Assembly: GCA_021776375.1 (NCBI GenBank)
Contig: JAJFGA010000045.1
Coordinates: forward strand, 1-60,594
Source: Hyphococcus sp.
Lineage (GTDB): Bacteria; Pseudomonadota; Alphaproteobacteria; Caulobacterales; Parvularculaceae
Direction: 5' to 3'
Length of the DNA: 60,594 nucleotides
The position numbers were made by a program, and so were the translations under genes. The notes under the pieces are model-generated. The model was not told the origin of the DNA and searched no databases. It saw only the letters and a list, made by a program, of their open reading frames with translations. Within the stretch, counting starts at the first letter, position 1; each line of letters opens with the position of its first letter. Shown here piece by piece: positions 25,494-38,149 of the stretch.

Positions 25494-26432
25494 TTAATAA
25501 CGACCCAAGCGCTCGATTAAAAGGTCGAAAAAGCCGTCTCGCTGGACGCTATGGGCCCATTCCACATTGGCGGGCAACTCTGTAACGCCCCAAAAATCTA
25601 CAGCGGTATGACCCATAGTCAATTCAGAATCCGTCTCCACACGGATATTACAGGGCTTCAATTCAAACAACTCCGGCTGTAGCAAATAAGCGATTGTACA
25701 CGGGTCGTGCAACGGGGCGCCTTGGGTTCCATATTTTTGCGCATCGTAGCGTCCAAAAAATGACAGCATTCCATGGGATGCCTTTGCAACAGGAGTGTCC
25801 AAATTTGCAATACGCTCCACTACGCTGGGTGAGGTAAAAACTTGATGGGTCACATCCAAACCAAATGCGGCAATGGGTCGGCCGCACTCAAACACAATCT
25901 TGGCGGCATGCGGATCAACAAATATATTAAATTCTGCGGAGGGTGTAATATTCCCCCCCTCTTTCATGGCGCCGCCCATCAAGACAAGTTCGCGAATTTT
26001 GGGTAATATCGCTGGTTCACGTAAAATAGAAGATGCAATGTTTGTGAAAGGCCCGGTCACGACAATGGTAATTTCATCGTCGGCCGCTGCCAGTAACGTA
26101 TCAACGATAAAATCGACGGCGCCCTTATCTTCTAATTTTGTTTTTGGGCTGAAAATATCTATACCGTCAATGCCATCACGCCCGTGCACATGCTCCGCCG
26201 TCAGCCCGGCATTTTTCAAAGGCTTATCACACCCGGCAAACATCGGAACTTTTTCATTGCCGACAATGTCGCTTAAAATACAAATGTTGCGTTGGGTTTT
26301 CGCCAAGGGCACGTTCCCCGCCACCGCACAGATGCCGAGAATGTCCAATTCTTCCGGCGCGGCAAAAGCCAAAAACAACATAAGCGCGTCGTCCTGGCCC
26401 GGATCGCAATCAATAATTATTTTTCGCTGCAT
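25494..26432 (-). CDS. inosine-uridine preferring nucleoside hydrolase
   Basis: A 312-residue member of the IUNH family, which hydrolyses ribonucleosides to base and ribose with a bound calcium ion. The N-terminal DCDPGQDDA motif (D8, D10, D14, D15) is the calcium and ribose-binding signature; VTGPFTNIA, LVLMGGAMKEGGN and AEFNIFVDPHAA are conserved core segments, and APLHDPCTIAYLL carries the late His-Asp. The length is normal. The codons look less GC-rich than those of neighbouring genes, and the gene sits beside repeat elements, which may indicate acquisition. It follows the E3 gene on the same strand after 92 bases, which is probably too far for co-transcription to be assumed. Confidence 0.95.
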   Translation of the reverse strand: MQRKIIIDCDPGQDDALMLFLAFAAPEELDILGICAVAGNVPLAKTQRNICILSDIVGNEKVPMFAGCDKPLKNAGLTAEHVHGRDGIDGIDIFSPKTKLEDKGAVDFIVDTLLAAADDEITIVVTGPFTNIASSILREPAILPKIRELVLMGGAMKEGGNITPSAEFNIFVDPHAAKIVFECGRPIAAFGLDVTHQVFTSPSVVERIANLDTPVAKASHGMLSFFGRYDAQKYGTQGAPLHDPCTIAYLLQPELFELKPCNIRVETDSELTMGHTAVDFWGVTELPANVEWAHSVQRDGFFDLLIERLGRY

Positions 26433-26524
26433 ATTCGCCTACCCTACTAGGATGTGGATTCATCCGGTCCAGCATCTGATCACATAGTGATGTAGCATGC
26501 ACCGACCCTTACTTTTCAAATAAC

Positions 26525-27913
26525 CTAAATATGCAGCGCATGCCCAAGCGTTCGGAGCGCAGCTTCCTGAAACGCCTCGCCCTGCGTCGGGTGCGCGTGG
26601 ATTGTGCCGGCGATGTCTTCAAGCGCCGCGCCCATTTCCAACGCCAGCCCGAAAGCGGCGGCCAGTTCTGAAACCCCGCCGCCAACCGCCTGAATGCCAA
26701 GCACCAGATGATTATCCTTGCGCGCAACAATACGCACAAAGCCGTCCTCAGACTCCATGGTCATGGCGCGGCCATTGGCAGCGAAGGGAAAGCTCTGTGT
26801 AATGATTTCATAGCCTGCATCCGTCGCCTCGTCTGGCAAGAGGCCGGCGGAGACAATTTCCGGATCGGTAAAACACACAGCCGCGATCGCCACCTTGTCC
26901 CAGACCCGGTTCTCGCCGGCGATAATTTCCGCAACCATTTCACCCTGCGCCATGGCGCGGTGCGCCAGCATCGGCTCGCCGGTGACGTCGCCGATGGCGT
27001 AAATCCCGCTCATGGATGTTCGGCATTGCTCGTCAATCTTAACGAAGCGCCCGTCCATATCGAGGACGAGATTATCGCGGCCCCACCCCTCCGTCAGTGG
27101 TGCACGCCCGACCGTCACCAAAATCTTGTCGGCTTTGATGGTCTCCGCTTTGCCGTCGGCAGCCTCAATCTGGAGACCGGCCTTGCCGGCGCCTTTGGCT
27201 TTCGCGCCAAGCACGACGTCGATGCCGAGCGCCTTCATCTTTTTCGCCACCGGCCGGGTCAGCGCCTTGTCATAGAGCGGCAAAATCCGGTCCAGCGCTT
27301 CAACCACCGTCACCTTCGAGCCAAGTTTCGCAAACGCAATCCCCAGCTCGAGACCGATGTAACCGGCGCCGACAATGGCGAGGTTTTTCGGCGGCGCATC
27401 CAGATCAAGCGCCTCAGTCGAGGAGATAATATTGCCGCCAAAGGGCATAAACGGTAATTCGACCGGCGCGGAACCGGTTGCGATGATAATGTTTTCTGCA
27501 CGGATGGTTTGAACGCCGTCATCGGTTTTCACCTCAACGGTCTTGCCATCGATAAATGTCGCCCAGCCGGAAATGGTGCGAACTTTATTCTTCTTCAACA
27601 GGCCGCTGACGCCCCCGGTGAGGCGTTTGACGATCGCGTCTTTCCACGCAACGGATTTCTTCAAATCGATTTCCGGTTTAGCAACCTTAACGCCAATCGG
27701 CGAGCCAGCAGCAAAATGCATCGCCTTTTCAAATTCATCGGCAACATGAATGATCGCCTTGGACGGGATGCAACCGACATTGAGGCAGGTCCCGCCATGG
27801 GCCGCCGCCTCGACGATTACCGTATCGAGACCGAGCTGTCCGGCGCGAATGGCGGCGATATACCCGCCGGGTCCGGCGCCAATGACAAGAACTTTGCAGT
27901 CGATGATGGGCAT
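26525..27913 (-). CDS. lpdA: dihydrolipoyl dehydrogenase, E3 of the branched-chain 2-oxoacid dehydrogenase complex
   Basis: A 462-residue flavoprotein that reoxidises the dihydrolipoyl group of E2 and reduces NAD+. The FAD-binding start is [21 protein letters not shown], the redox-active disulfide is [13 protein letters not shown], the NAD site is [30 protein letters not shown], the second FAD motif is [18 protein letters not shown], and the C-terminal dimer interface carries the catalytic HAHPTQGE His-Glu pair. It is the last enzyme gene of the bkd-like operon, so it probably serves this complex, though E3 can be shared. Confidence 0.97.
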   Translation of the reverse strand: MPIIDCKVLVIGAGPGGYIAAIRAGQLGLDTVIVEAAAHGGTCLNVGCIPSKAIIHVADEFEKAMHFAAGSPIGVKVAKPEIDLKKSVAWKDAIVKRLTGGVSGLLKKNKVRTISGWATFIDGKTVEVKTDDGVQTIRAENIIIATGSAPVELPFMPFGGNIISSTEALDLDAPPKNLAIVGAGYIGLELGIAFAKLGSKVTVVEALDRILPLYDKALTRPVAKKMKALGIDVVLGAKAKGAGKAGLQIEAADGKAETIKADKILVTVGRAPLTEGWGRDNLVLDMDGRFVKIDEQCRTSMSGIYAIGDVTGEPMLAHRAMAQGEMVAEIIAGENRVWDKVAIAAVCFTDPEIVSAGLLPDEATDAGYEIITQSFPFAANGRAMTMESEDGFVRIVARKDNHLVLGIQAVGGGVSELAAAFGLALEMGAALEDIAGTIHAHPTQGEAFQEAALRTLGHALHI

Positions 27914-27958
27914 AGATTTCTCGCTTAGGGATACGTCCAGTGCAGTTAACGCTTTCGA

Positions 27959-28162
27959 TTAGACAGTAAAAATTTCATCAGTACGCCAACGAATACCGCC
28001 CCCCATAAAAACAAGAATTTTTGCAAACGCAAGTTCCGTAAACGCACCAGTTCTAAAATATATAAAGGCTTCTAAACCAAGCGACAAAACACCGACTCCA
28101 ACGGTAAATATCATTGCCATTGCAAGCGCATTGGTTTTGCCGTTTTCATCATCCACGAGCAC
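27959..28162 (-). CDS. small membrane protein between E2 and E3 genes
   Basis: A 67-residue reading from GTG 28162, which overlaps the E2 stop codon by one base (TAGTG); a second GTG at 28156 is possible. Two hydrophobic stretches are visible, about residues 14-36 (MAMIFTVGVGVLSLGLEAFIYF) and 43-54 (ELAFAKILVFMGGG). I recognise no family and see no strong ribosome binding site. Its fit inside the operon, with 45 bases to the E3 start, favours a real gene, but it could be a chance frame. Confidence 0.45.
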   Translation of the reverse strand: MLVDDENGKTNALAMAMIFTVGVGVLSLGLEAFIYFRTGAFTELAFAKILVFMGGGIRWRTDEIFTV

Positions 28163-29469
28163 TAATCCTCAATAAAAATCATTGCCGGGTTTTCCAAAAG
28201 CGCCCTGATGCGCTGGACGAACACCGCCGCGTCCCAGCCGTCGACTACGCGATGGTCAAAACTTGACGACAGGTTCATGACCTTGCGGGGGCGAAATTCC
28301 TGTCCATCCCATTTCGGCAAGACCTGCATCTTGTTGACGCCGATGATCGCGACTTCCGGATGGTTGATCACCGGCGTCGTCACGATCCCGCCCATGGCGC
28401 CAAGCGAAGTGATGGTGATGGTCGAGCCGGAGAGCTCCTCGCGGGTCGCCTTGCCGGTGCGGGCCGCTTCTGAAAGCCGGGCAACTTCTGCAGCGCAATC
28501 CCATAGGTCGCGCGCTTCTACATGATGGGCCACCGGCACCATCAAACCGCCGGGCGTTTGCGCGGCGACGCCGATATGAACGCCGCCATGCTGGTGAACA
28601 ATCCCGGCTTCATCATCATAAATCGAGTTAATTTGCGGCTGCTCGCCGATCGCCTTGACCATTGCGCGCATCAAAAACGGCAACAGCGTCAGCTTCGCCT
28701 GGCTTTGCTTACGCGCCTTGTTCAATTGCGCACGCAGATCTTCCAGCGCGGTCATGTCGATCTCTTCGACATAGGTGATGTGCGCGATACGTGATTTCGC
28801 GATTGCCATTTTCTCGGCAATCTTGCGGCGCAAGCCGACCATGGGAACATCGGTAACGCCGGTCTTGCGAGTATAAGCGCTGCTGCGGGCGTGGGCCGCG
28901 CCACCACTTTCGAAATAGGCGTCGAGATCGGCGTTGGAAATCCTCCCCGCCGGACCCGTGCCATGGATACGGCGCAGATCGATCCCGGCATCGGCTGCGC
29001 GCTTGCGCACTGCTGGCGAGGCCAGGGGTTTGTCACCCTCCGCACGCGGAGCGCCGGATGGCGATGGTTTAAGACTAACATTGGCTCCGACAGGCGCCGC
29101 GACGGCGCCGTTGGTAGCCGGTTTTTTCGGCGCTGGTTTTGGCGCCTTGGCGGCTTTCGGTTTTGCCTCAACGGGCGCAGCGGCGGGCGTCGTTTCCATT
29201 GCCTCGCCCGGCTTGATGTTGCCCGGCCCGTCAACTTCTAGACGAATAAGCGGCGATCCGACCGCCAAAATATCGCCGACCTTGGCCGCCTGCCAAATCA
29301 CCTTCCCCTCTACTGGTGAGGGAATTTCAACCGTCGCCTTGTCGGTCATCACCGCGGCCAGAACCTCGTCTTCGCGGACATTGGCGCCAATCGCGGCCAT
29401 CCATTCAACCAGCTCCGCCTCGGCGACGCCTTCACCGACATCGGGCAGCTTGATAATGTGTTCGCCCAT
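28162..29469 (-). CDS. bkdB: lipoamide acyltransferase, E2 of the branched-chain 2-oxoacid dehydrogenase complex
   Basis: A 435-residue E2 core subunit. A single lipoyl domain occupies residues 1-80, with the lipoylated lysine K44 in MTDKATVEIPSP. An Ala/Pro/Lys-rich linker follows, then the peripheral-subunit binding domain (about 135-175, ASPAVRKRAADAGIDLRRIHGTGPAGRI), and the catalytic domain with TVMSLG-like ITITSLGAMGG and the active-site DHRVVDGWDAA near the C-terminus. Sequence style (VGEGVAEAELVEW) matches branched-chain rather than pyruvate or 2-oxoglutarate E2. The start overlaps the E1 beta stop codon by one base (TAATG). Confidence 0.95.
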   Translation of the reverse strand: MGEHIIKLPDVGEGVAEAELVEWMAAIGANVREDEVLAAVMTDKATVEIPSPVEGKVIWQAAKVGDILAVGSPLIRLEVDGPGNIKPGEAMETTPAAAPVEAKPKAAKAPKPAPKKPATNGAVAAPVGANVSLKPSPSGAPRAEGDKPLASPAVRKRAADAGIDLRRIHGTGPAGRISNADLDAYFESGGAAHARSSAYTRKTGVTDVPMVGLRRKIAEKMAIAKSRIAHITYVEEIDMTALEDLRAQLNKARKQSQAKLTLLPFLMRAMVKAIGEQPQINSIYDDEAGIVHQHGGVHIGVAAQTPGGLMVPVAHHVEARDLWDCAAEVARLSEAARTGKATREELSGSTITITSLGAMGGIVTTPVINHPEVAIIGVNKMQVLPKWDGQEFRPRKVMNLSSSFDHRVVDGWDAAVFVQRIRALLENPAMIFIED

Positions 29470-30485
29470 TATGCAGCCTCCATGACTTTCCGCAGCGCAT
29501 CACCGACGCGCTTGGGTCCCGGGAAATACTCCCATTCATGCGCGTGGGGGTATGGCGTATCATAGCCTGTCACGCGAATGATCGGCGCTTCGAGATGATA
29601 AAAACACGCCTCCATCACAATCGACATCAGCTCGGCGCCAAAGCCGCAGGTTTTTGTCGCTTCGTGTACGATGACGCAACGACCAGTTTTCCTGACCGAG
29701 GCCTCAATTGTTTCCATGTCGAGTGGCAGGATCGTCCGTAGGTCAATGATTTCTGCGTCAACACCAGTTTCCTGGGCGGCCGCCTCGGCGACATAAACCA
29801 TCGTTCCATAAGCGAGAATGGTGACGTCGGCGCCTTCGCGCTGGATCGCCGCCTTGCCAAGCGGTACGGTGTAATGATCGTCGGGAACCTCGCCCAGCTC
29901 ATGCTTTGACCATGGCGTCACCGGGCGGTCATGATGGCCGTCAAACGGGCCGTTATAGAGCCGCTTGGGTTCTAAAAACATCACCGGATCGTCATCTTCA
30001 ATCGCAGCAATCAACAACCCCTTAGCGTCATAAGGGTTCGACGGAATAACCGTTTTGATGCCAGAGATGTGTGCAAACAAAGCCTCGGGGCTTTGCGAGT
30101 GCGTCTGCCCGCCAAAGATGCCGCCGCCGGTCGGCATCCGCACCACCATCGGCACGGTAAAATCATTCTTGGAGCGATAGCGAATGCGCGAGGCTTCTGA
30201 GGCTATTTGGTCGTAACCCGGATAGACATAGTCCGCGAACTGAATTTCGACGCAAGGGCGCAGGCCATAGGCCGCCATGCCGACCGCAGCGCCGATGATG
30301 CCGCTTTCATTGATAGGGCTGTCGAAACAGCGCTGAGGGCCAAACTTTTCCTGCAGGCCTTGCGTACAACGGAAGACGCCGCCAAAAAATCCGACATCCT
30401 CGCCGAAGACGATGACATTGTCATCGCGCTCCATGGCGTTTTCCATGCCGCTGCGGATCGACTGTATCATGGTCATACGCGCCAT
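29469..30485 (-). CDS. 2-oxoisovalerate dehydrogenase E1 beta subunit
   Basis: A 338-residue beta chain of the thiamine diphosphate-dependent E1 heterotetramer, which decarboxylates branched-chain 2-oxoacids from Val, Leu and Ile. Typical stretches are DDNVIVFGEDVGFFGGVFRCTQGLQEKFG, PINESGIIGAAVGMAAYGLRPCVEIQFADYVYPGYDQI (thiamine pyrimidine contact) and RMPTGGGIFGGQTHSQSPEALFAHI. It ends with the transketolase C-domain ...EWEYFPGPKRVGDALRKVME. It begins two bases after the E1 alpha stop codon and overlaps E2 by one base, so the operon is tightly packed. Confidence 0.96.
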   Translation of the reverse strand: MARMTMIQSIRSGMENAMERDDNVIVFGEDVGFFGGVFRCTQGLQEKFGPQRCFDSPINESGIIGAAVGMAAYGLRPCVEIQFADYVYPGYDQIASEASRIRYRSKNDFTVPMVVRMPTGGGIFGGQTHSQSPEALFAHISGIKTVIPSNPYDAKGLLIAAIEDDDPVMFLEPKRLYNGPFDGHHDRPVTPWSKHELGEVPDDHYTVPLGKAAIQREGADVTILAYGTMVYVAEAAAQETGVDAEIIDLRTILPLDMETIEASVRKTGRCVIVHEATKTCGFGAELMSIVMEACFYHLEAPIIRVTGYDTPYPHAHEWEYFPGPKRVGDALRKVMEAA

Positions 30486-30487
30486 AA

Positions 30488-31792
<1,305 letters not shown>

Positions 31793-31966
31793 TCAAATTC
31801 TTCTTGGGAGTCAGCGCACTTTTGAGGAGGATGTAATCCACCGATGCCGGGGGAGCAATGGCCGAAAATGAGACTCGGGAAAAAGAGCGCGGCCGGTTTT
31901 AAGGGCGGCGCGGCAAAGTGGATTGTGCCAAAATTAGTCGATGAATTAGCAGGATTGTGAGCCGGT

Positions 31967-33199
31967 TTAATAGCCCAGTTTGGTCAACTCGGCCTGTATT
32001 ACCTTGCGCCGGCTTTCCAGCGCCTGAAATTCCGGATCGGTTTTTTCATTCCAGGTTCCCATAATCGAATTGGTTAAATTATCGGTGGCCATTTTGCTGA
32101 TCCGGCCCTCCACTTGGCTAAGCTCGGTCACCAGGTCCATGGCGCGTTTGAGTTTCTTTGGCGGTTTTAACGCCTTTAAAAAACGCTGCGCGTTCTTGTC
32201 TTCCCGCTCTAACTCATAGCGATAGAGCCGGTTCTGGAGGCGCGCATAAACCAGCCATTCCTCAGCTGACGGATCAGCCCCCGCTTCCAGCAGCGCAAGG
32301 CCGGCGGCAAATTTTCCATGATCGGCGGCCGCGACCAGCGGCGTTTGCTCGCTAGTCATGCCAAAAGCGCCGAGTGAGTTCATGATCTGATCGGGGTCCC
32401 CGCCGATTTTCGCTGCAGCCTTAATGATATCTGCCCGGTCGATCTGCGCCGCCCAGCCGATGATAGTTTTATCATTGGAACGGTTGCTGCCATGACCGAA
32501 TGCGTAGTTCGGATCTAGGTCATATTCGGACAAGAGGGAGAGAATTTCAGGAATATCATCCTTGGTCCGCCCAAGGATGACCGGCAGCATCATCCCCTGC
32601 CAGCTTGCGGTTTCAATGTTCATACCGCCTTCAAGAAACAGGCGCATGGTTTGAAAATCACGCGCCTCGATCGCCTGCATGAAATTATCGCTGGTCCAGG
32701 CGATACCGAGATTGGCGAGTTCCTTGCGCGGATTTTCGCTAACTTCGCGTTTCGAGGCGGCTGTGCTCACAGCAATTTCAGCGGTGTTATCGACAATCTG
32801 CGCCGTGTTGTCCGCAATCTCCGAGACGCCTTCATCGATGGATTGCAACTGCGGAATTAAGATCGCCATTAAGGGCTCATTGCCGCCGCTTGCTTTGTCT
32901 GTCAGCGCCTGACCAAGGGTCAACACACCGGCGATCACCACCGTCAAGGCGCTCGCCATAAACAAATCGCAGGTCCATTTCGGATTTCGTCCACGGCGCA
33001 ACGCCCAAGCCACGAACACGCCCGCGCCGACAGCTACGACGCCAGCGCCCAAAGCCAGAACTACTGTAGCGTCTGAAACAGCCTCGCGAAGGTTCGTCGC
33101 CACGCCGAGAATGCCGGCAAGGAAGCCGAGCGTAGTAGTTTTATACGGTTCTATGTGTCCGCGCAGATAGCTCGTGAAAGTTTTGGTTTCGGCGCTCAT
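31967..33199 (-). CDS. membrane protein with ankyrin-like C-terminal region, unknown function
   Basis: A 410-residue reading from ATG 33199, chosen because GGGGGAG lies seven bases upstream; the longer frame to 33418 would overlap the neighbouring gene's 3' end and lacks support. Two membrane segments are visible (about 43-67, TVVLALGAGVVAVGAGVFVAWAL; about 78-99, FMASALTVVIAGVLTLGQAL), followed by a short heptad-like stretch (SIDEGVSEIADNTAQIVDNTAEIA). Residues about 170-330 show degenerate ankyrin-type units (AIEARDFQTMRLFLEGGMNIE, TPLVAAADHGKFAAGLALLEAGADP). The end is charged and helical. I recognise no named family; it probably scaffolds a partner at the inner membrane. Confidence 0.75.
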   Translation of the reverse strand: MSAETKTFTSYLRGHIEPYKTTTLGFLAGILGVATNLREAVSDATVVLALGAGVVAVGAGVFVAWALRRGRNPKWTCDLFMASALTVVIAGVLTLGQALTDKASGGNEPLMAILIPQLQSIDEGVSEIADNTAQIVDNTAEIAVSTAASKREVSENPRKELANLGIAWTSDNFMQAIEARDFQTMRLFLEGGMNIETASWQGMMLPVILGRTKDDIPEILSLLSEYDLDPNYAFGHGSNRSNDKTIIGWAAQIDRADIIKAAAKIGGDPDQIMNSLGAFGMTSEQTPLVAAADHGKFAAGLALLEAGADPSAEEWLVYARLQNRLYRYELEREDKNAQRFLKALKPPKKLKRAMDLVTELSQVEGRISKMATDNLTNSIMGTWNEKTDPEFQALESRRKVIQAELTKLGY

Positions 33200-33308
33200 T
33201 TTATTGCTCCCCCGCAAAGCGTTATCATCAAATGCCAGATCCTTATCGGAAACCCTTTTATCCCTATTCCCACAAGTCTCCAATAAGCAGCTTTGCGCGC
33301 GCAGAGAC

Positions 33309-34049
33309 TTATGCTGGCGATGACAGACGCCGCCCCAATGCACGCAATAGGCTGGCCCCATCCCCGCGCCATGCGGAACCATGCATGCAGGCGAGTATAG
33401 CCGGTTCCAGGACCGCAAGCTTTTCTAGAAGTAACGAACCATCCTTCGTGTGGGAGTAATAATCCAAAGCGCCGCGCATCATTTCGCTCGGTTCCAGAAT
33501 ATCATCTTCTGTAATCGCCGGATGCGTTGCGCCAGGTTGGGTGAAGAGATCGCCACAAAATAACGTACGTGTTGTCGTTTCAAACATGTGGCCGCATTCC
33601 CACGCGTGTGGAAGATGCGGCGTTGCGATCCATTTAACCGTATGGCGGCCGAGGTCGATAGACTCACCGTCCGCCAGTGCGCGCGGCTGCCGATCCGCAA
33701 TGTCGCCAATCGAAACCATCGCTGCAACGTCACCGCACAATGGTTCCGCATTCGGCGCGGCTCCAAGAAAGTTATTGAGAGCGCCGCACTCATCAGCCTC
33801 AACATGGGAGAACGCAATATACCGAAGCTTGTCGATCGGCATGACCGCTTCAATCGCCTGGCGCGTGATCGAGAACATTTGCCGTAAACCGGTATGATAA
33901 AGCAGCGGCTTTTCGTCTTCAATCAGATACTGATTGAATGAAAAGCCCAACGGCAATTCATCACTAGGCGGCACAGGTGTGCTGATCCGGTGAATGCCAT
34001 CGGCAATTTCGTCAATTGTAGTATTGGTATCTTCGACAACAACCGGCAT
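33309..34049 (-). CDS. stand-alone flavodiiron-type metallo-beta-lactamase-fold protein
   Basis: A 246-residue protein resembling the diiron (ODP) domain of flavodiiron proteins, without the flavodoxin or rubredoxin parts. The metal motif is SHVEADECG: flavodiiron proteins have H-x-E-x-D-H, so the last His is Glu here. Later ligands appear in HLPHAWECGH, FCGDLF and CMHGSAWRG. Flavodiiron enzymes reduce oxygen or NO; whether this one does is uncertain with the changed residue and no fused electron donor. The start at ATG 34049 has GGGAG upstream. It follows ligA on the same strand after 70 bases. Confidence 0.8.
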   Translation of the reverse strand: MPVVVEDTNTTIDEIADGIHRISTPVPPSDELPLGFSFNQYLIEDEKPLLYHTGLRQMFSITRQAIEAVMPIDKLRYIAFSHVEADECGALNNFLGAAPNAEPLCGDVAAMVSIGDIADRQPRALADGESIDLGRHTVKWIATPHLPHAWECGHMFETTTRTLFCGDLFTQPGATHPAITEDDILEPSEMMRGALDYYSHTKDGSLLLEKLAVLEPAILACMHGSAWRGDGASLLRALGRRLSSPA

Positions 34050-34119
34050 TATTGTATCTCCCGCCAAACTTCTGGTTACGCAACGCATTATTCGCTATCA
34101 GGATCAAGCGCCCGCAACC

Positions 34120-36318
<2,199 letters not shown>

Positions 36319-38055
36319 TTAGCCAGCCTTTACCAGCTTTTTACGCGCCGGCCTCTTGGCGGTTGATTTTCGCGCTGCGCCGCCAAGCAATTGCCGCGCG
36401 GCGGCGCGGGCCTCACTGGTGACTTTCGCGCCCGACAGCATGCGCGCGATCTCCTCCTCGCGCTCGACAGCGCCCAGCAACGTCACGGATGTTGTCGTCC
36501 GGCTTTTGGTCTGGCTCTTTTCAATGCGCCACTGGGCGTCGGCGCGCGCAGCGACTTGGGGGCTGTGCGTCACCACCAGCACCTGCGCGTCGCGCGCCAG
36601 TCGCGCCAATCGCTCGCCCACCGCATCGGCAACCGCACCGCCAACGCCGGCGTCGACCTCATCGAAAATAATGACGGTGCGGTTTTCTTTCGCCGCCAGC
36701 GCCGCCTTCATCGCCAGCACAAATCGCGAAAGCTCGCCGCCCGAAGCAATGGTCTTTAAAGGGCCCGCCGGCGCACCCGGATTGGTCGTCACCATGAACT
36801 CGGCCCGGTCATAACCGTCCGATGTCGGATTGTCCGGGTCGCTAATCACTTGCGTTTCAAAATGCGCCTTGCCGAGCTTTAACGGCGCCAGTTCCTTCGC
36901 CACTGCCGCATCAAGCCTCTTTGCGGCTTTGATACGGTCGTCTGACAGCGCCGTTGCTGCGCCCGCAAATTCTAACTTGGCGGCGGCGGCGGCGCGCTCC
37001 AGGTCGGTGAAGGCCGCCGCCCCGGCTTCGACATCATCAAGCGCCTTGGTAATTTTTTGTAGAAACTCACAAAGCGCATCCGGCGCAACACCGTGCTTGC
37101 GCGCTTCAGCGCGTAGTTCAAACAATCGCTCCTCGGTGCGGTCAACCTCATCCGGGTCGGCTCCGAATTCCGAAATCGCACGATCGATCGCAGCGCGTCC
37201 TTCCGCGGCCTCGCTAAGCGCCGCGGCAAAGCGGGCGGTCGCCTCCTTCAGCGATGGCGCTTCCGGCAAGAGCGCTGCGGCGCGCTCCACATGACCAAGG
37301 CCGGTCGATAGATTGTGCTCCACCCTGCCATCATCAATAGCCGCTGTGGTTGCACGCAACTGTTCGGAAACTTTCTCTGCCGCCATTAACACCGCGCGGC
37401 GTTCGGCGAGCGCAGTTTCCTCGCCGGGCTGCGGGGCGAGCTTTTGCAAGACTTCATAAACGTGGCGAAGATATTCCGCTTCGCGCGCGGCGGCGTCCTG
37501 TTCGCGGCGTCGCTCTTCAAGAGCGGACTGAGCCTCGCGCCAGGTCCGCCATAGCGCTGCCACTTTCGCGGCTTTTTTCTGCAACCCGCCAAATTCGTCG
37601 AGCATGCCGCGATGGGCGGAAGCTGACAAAAACCCACGCCCGTCATGCTGGCCATGGATTTCCAACAGCGCCTCGCCAACTTCGCGCAGCATACTGATCG
37701 ACACCGGCTGGTCATTGACAAAGCCGCGGCTGCGGCCATCGGCATTTTGAACCCGGCGCAGGATGATCTGGTCGCCTTCTCCGGCCTCGTCTTCGCCGGC
37801 AAGGCCGTTCTCGTCCAGCAACCGCCAGACCGGATGGTCGCTACGCACTTCAAATGTCGCCGCGACCACGCCCTGGGCAGCCCCCTGGCGCACGCCGCTG
37901 CGTGTCGCGCGGCCGCCAACCGCAAGCCCAAGCGCATCAAGCAGGATCGATTTGCCGGCGCCGGTCTCGCCGGTCAGCGCCGCGAGCCCGTGGGTCAGCG
38001 TCAGCTGCGCCCGGTCAATGAGGATAAAATCGCGAATATTGAGAGCGGTCAGCAT
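36319..38055 (-). CDS. recN: DNA repair protein RecN
   Basis: A 578-residue SMC-like ATPase acting in double-strand-break repair. Walker A is TGETGAGKSILLDALGLAVGG near the N-terminus; the middle is coiled coil (about 150-370) rich in Glu, Ala and Arg; the ABC signature is IASGGELSRFVLAMKAAL, and Walker B is RTVIIFDEVDAGVGGAVAD followed by VLVVTHSPQVAA. The gene follows bamD after 94 bases and precedes ligA by 18 bases. bamD-recN-ligA is a conserved alphaproteobacterial order. Confidence 0.97.
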   Translation of the reverse strand: MLTALNIRDFILIDRAQLTLTHGLAALTGETGAGKSILLDALGLAVGGRATRSGVRQGAAQGVVAATFEVRSDHPVWRLLDENGLAGEDEAGEGDQIILRRVQNADGRSRGFVNDQPVSISMLREVGEALLEIHGQHDGRGFLSASAHRGMLDEFGGLQKKAAKVAALWRTWREAQSALEERRREQDAAAREAEYLRHVYEVLQKLAPQPGEETALAERRAVLMAAEKVSEQLRATTAAIDDGRVEHNLSTGLGHVERAAALLPEAPSLKEATARFAAALSEAAEGRAAIDRAISEFGADPDEVDRTEERLFELRAEARKHGVAPDALCEFLQKITKALDDVEAGAAAFTDLERAAAAAKLEFAGAATALSDDRIKAAKRLDAAVAKELAPLKLGKAHFETQVISDPDNPTSDGYDRAEFMVTTNPGAPAGPLKTIASGGELSRFVLAMKAALAAKENRTVIIFDEVDAGVGGAVADAVGERLARLARDAQVLVVTHSPQVAARADAQWRIEKSQTKSRTTTSVTLLGAVEREEEIARMLSGAKVTSEARAAARQLLGGAARKSTAKRPARKKLVKAG

Positions 38056-38149
38056 TACTGGCCCGTATCGTTGCGCATAATGGCTCTCTTACCGCAGTTC
38101 GAGCCGCGCCGGAAGCCGGGACGGGTTCGTATTCGCAGAAGATCAGGCG

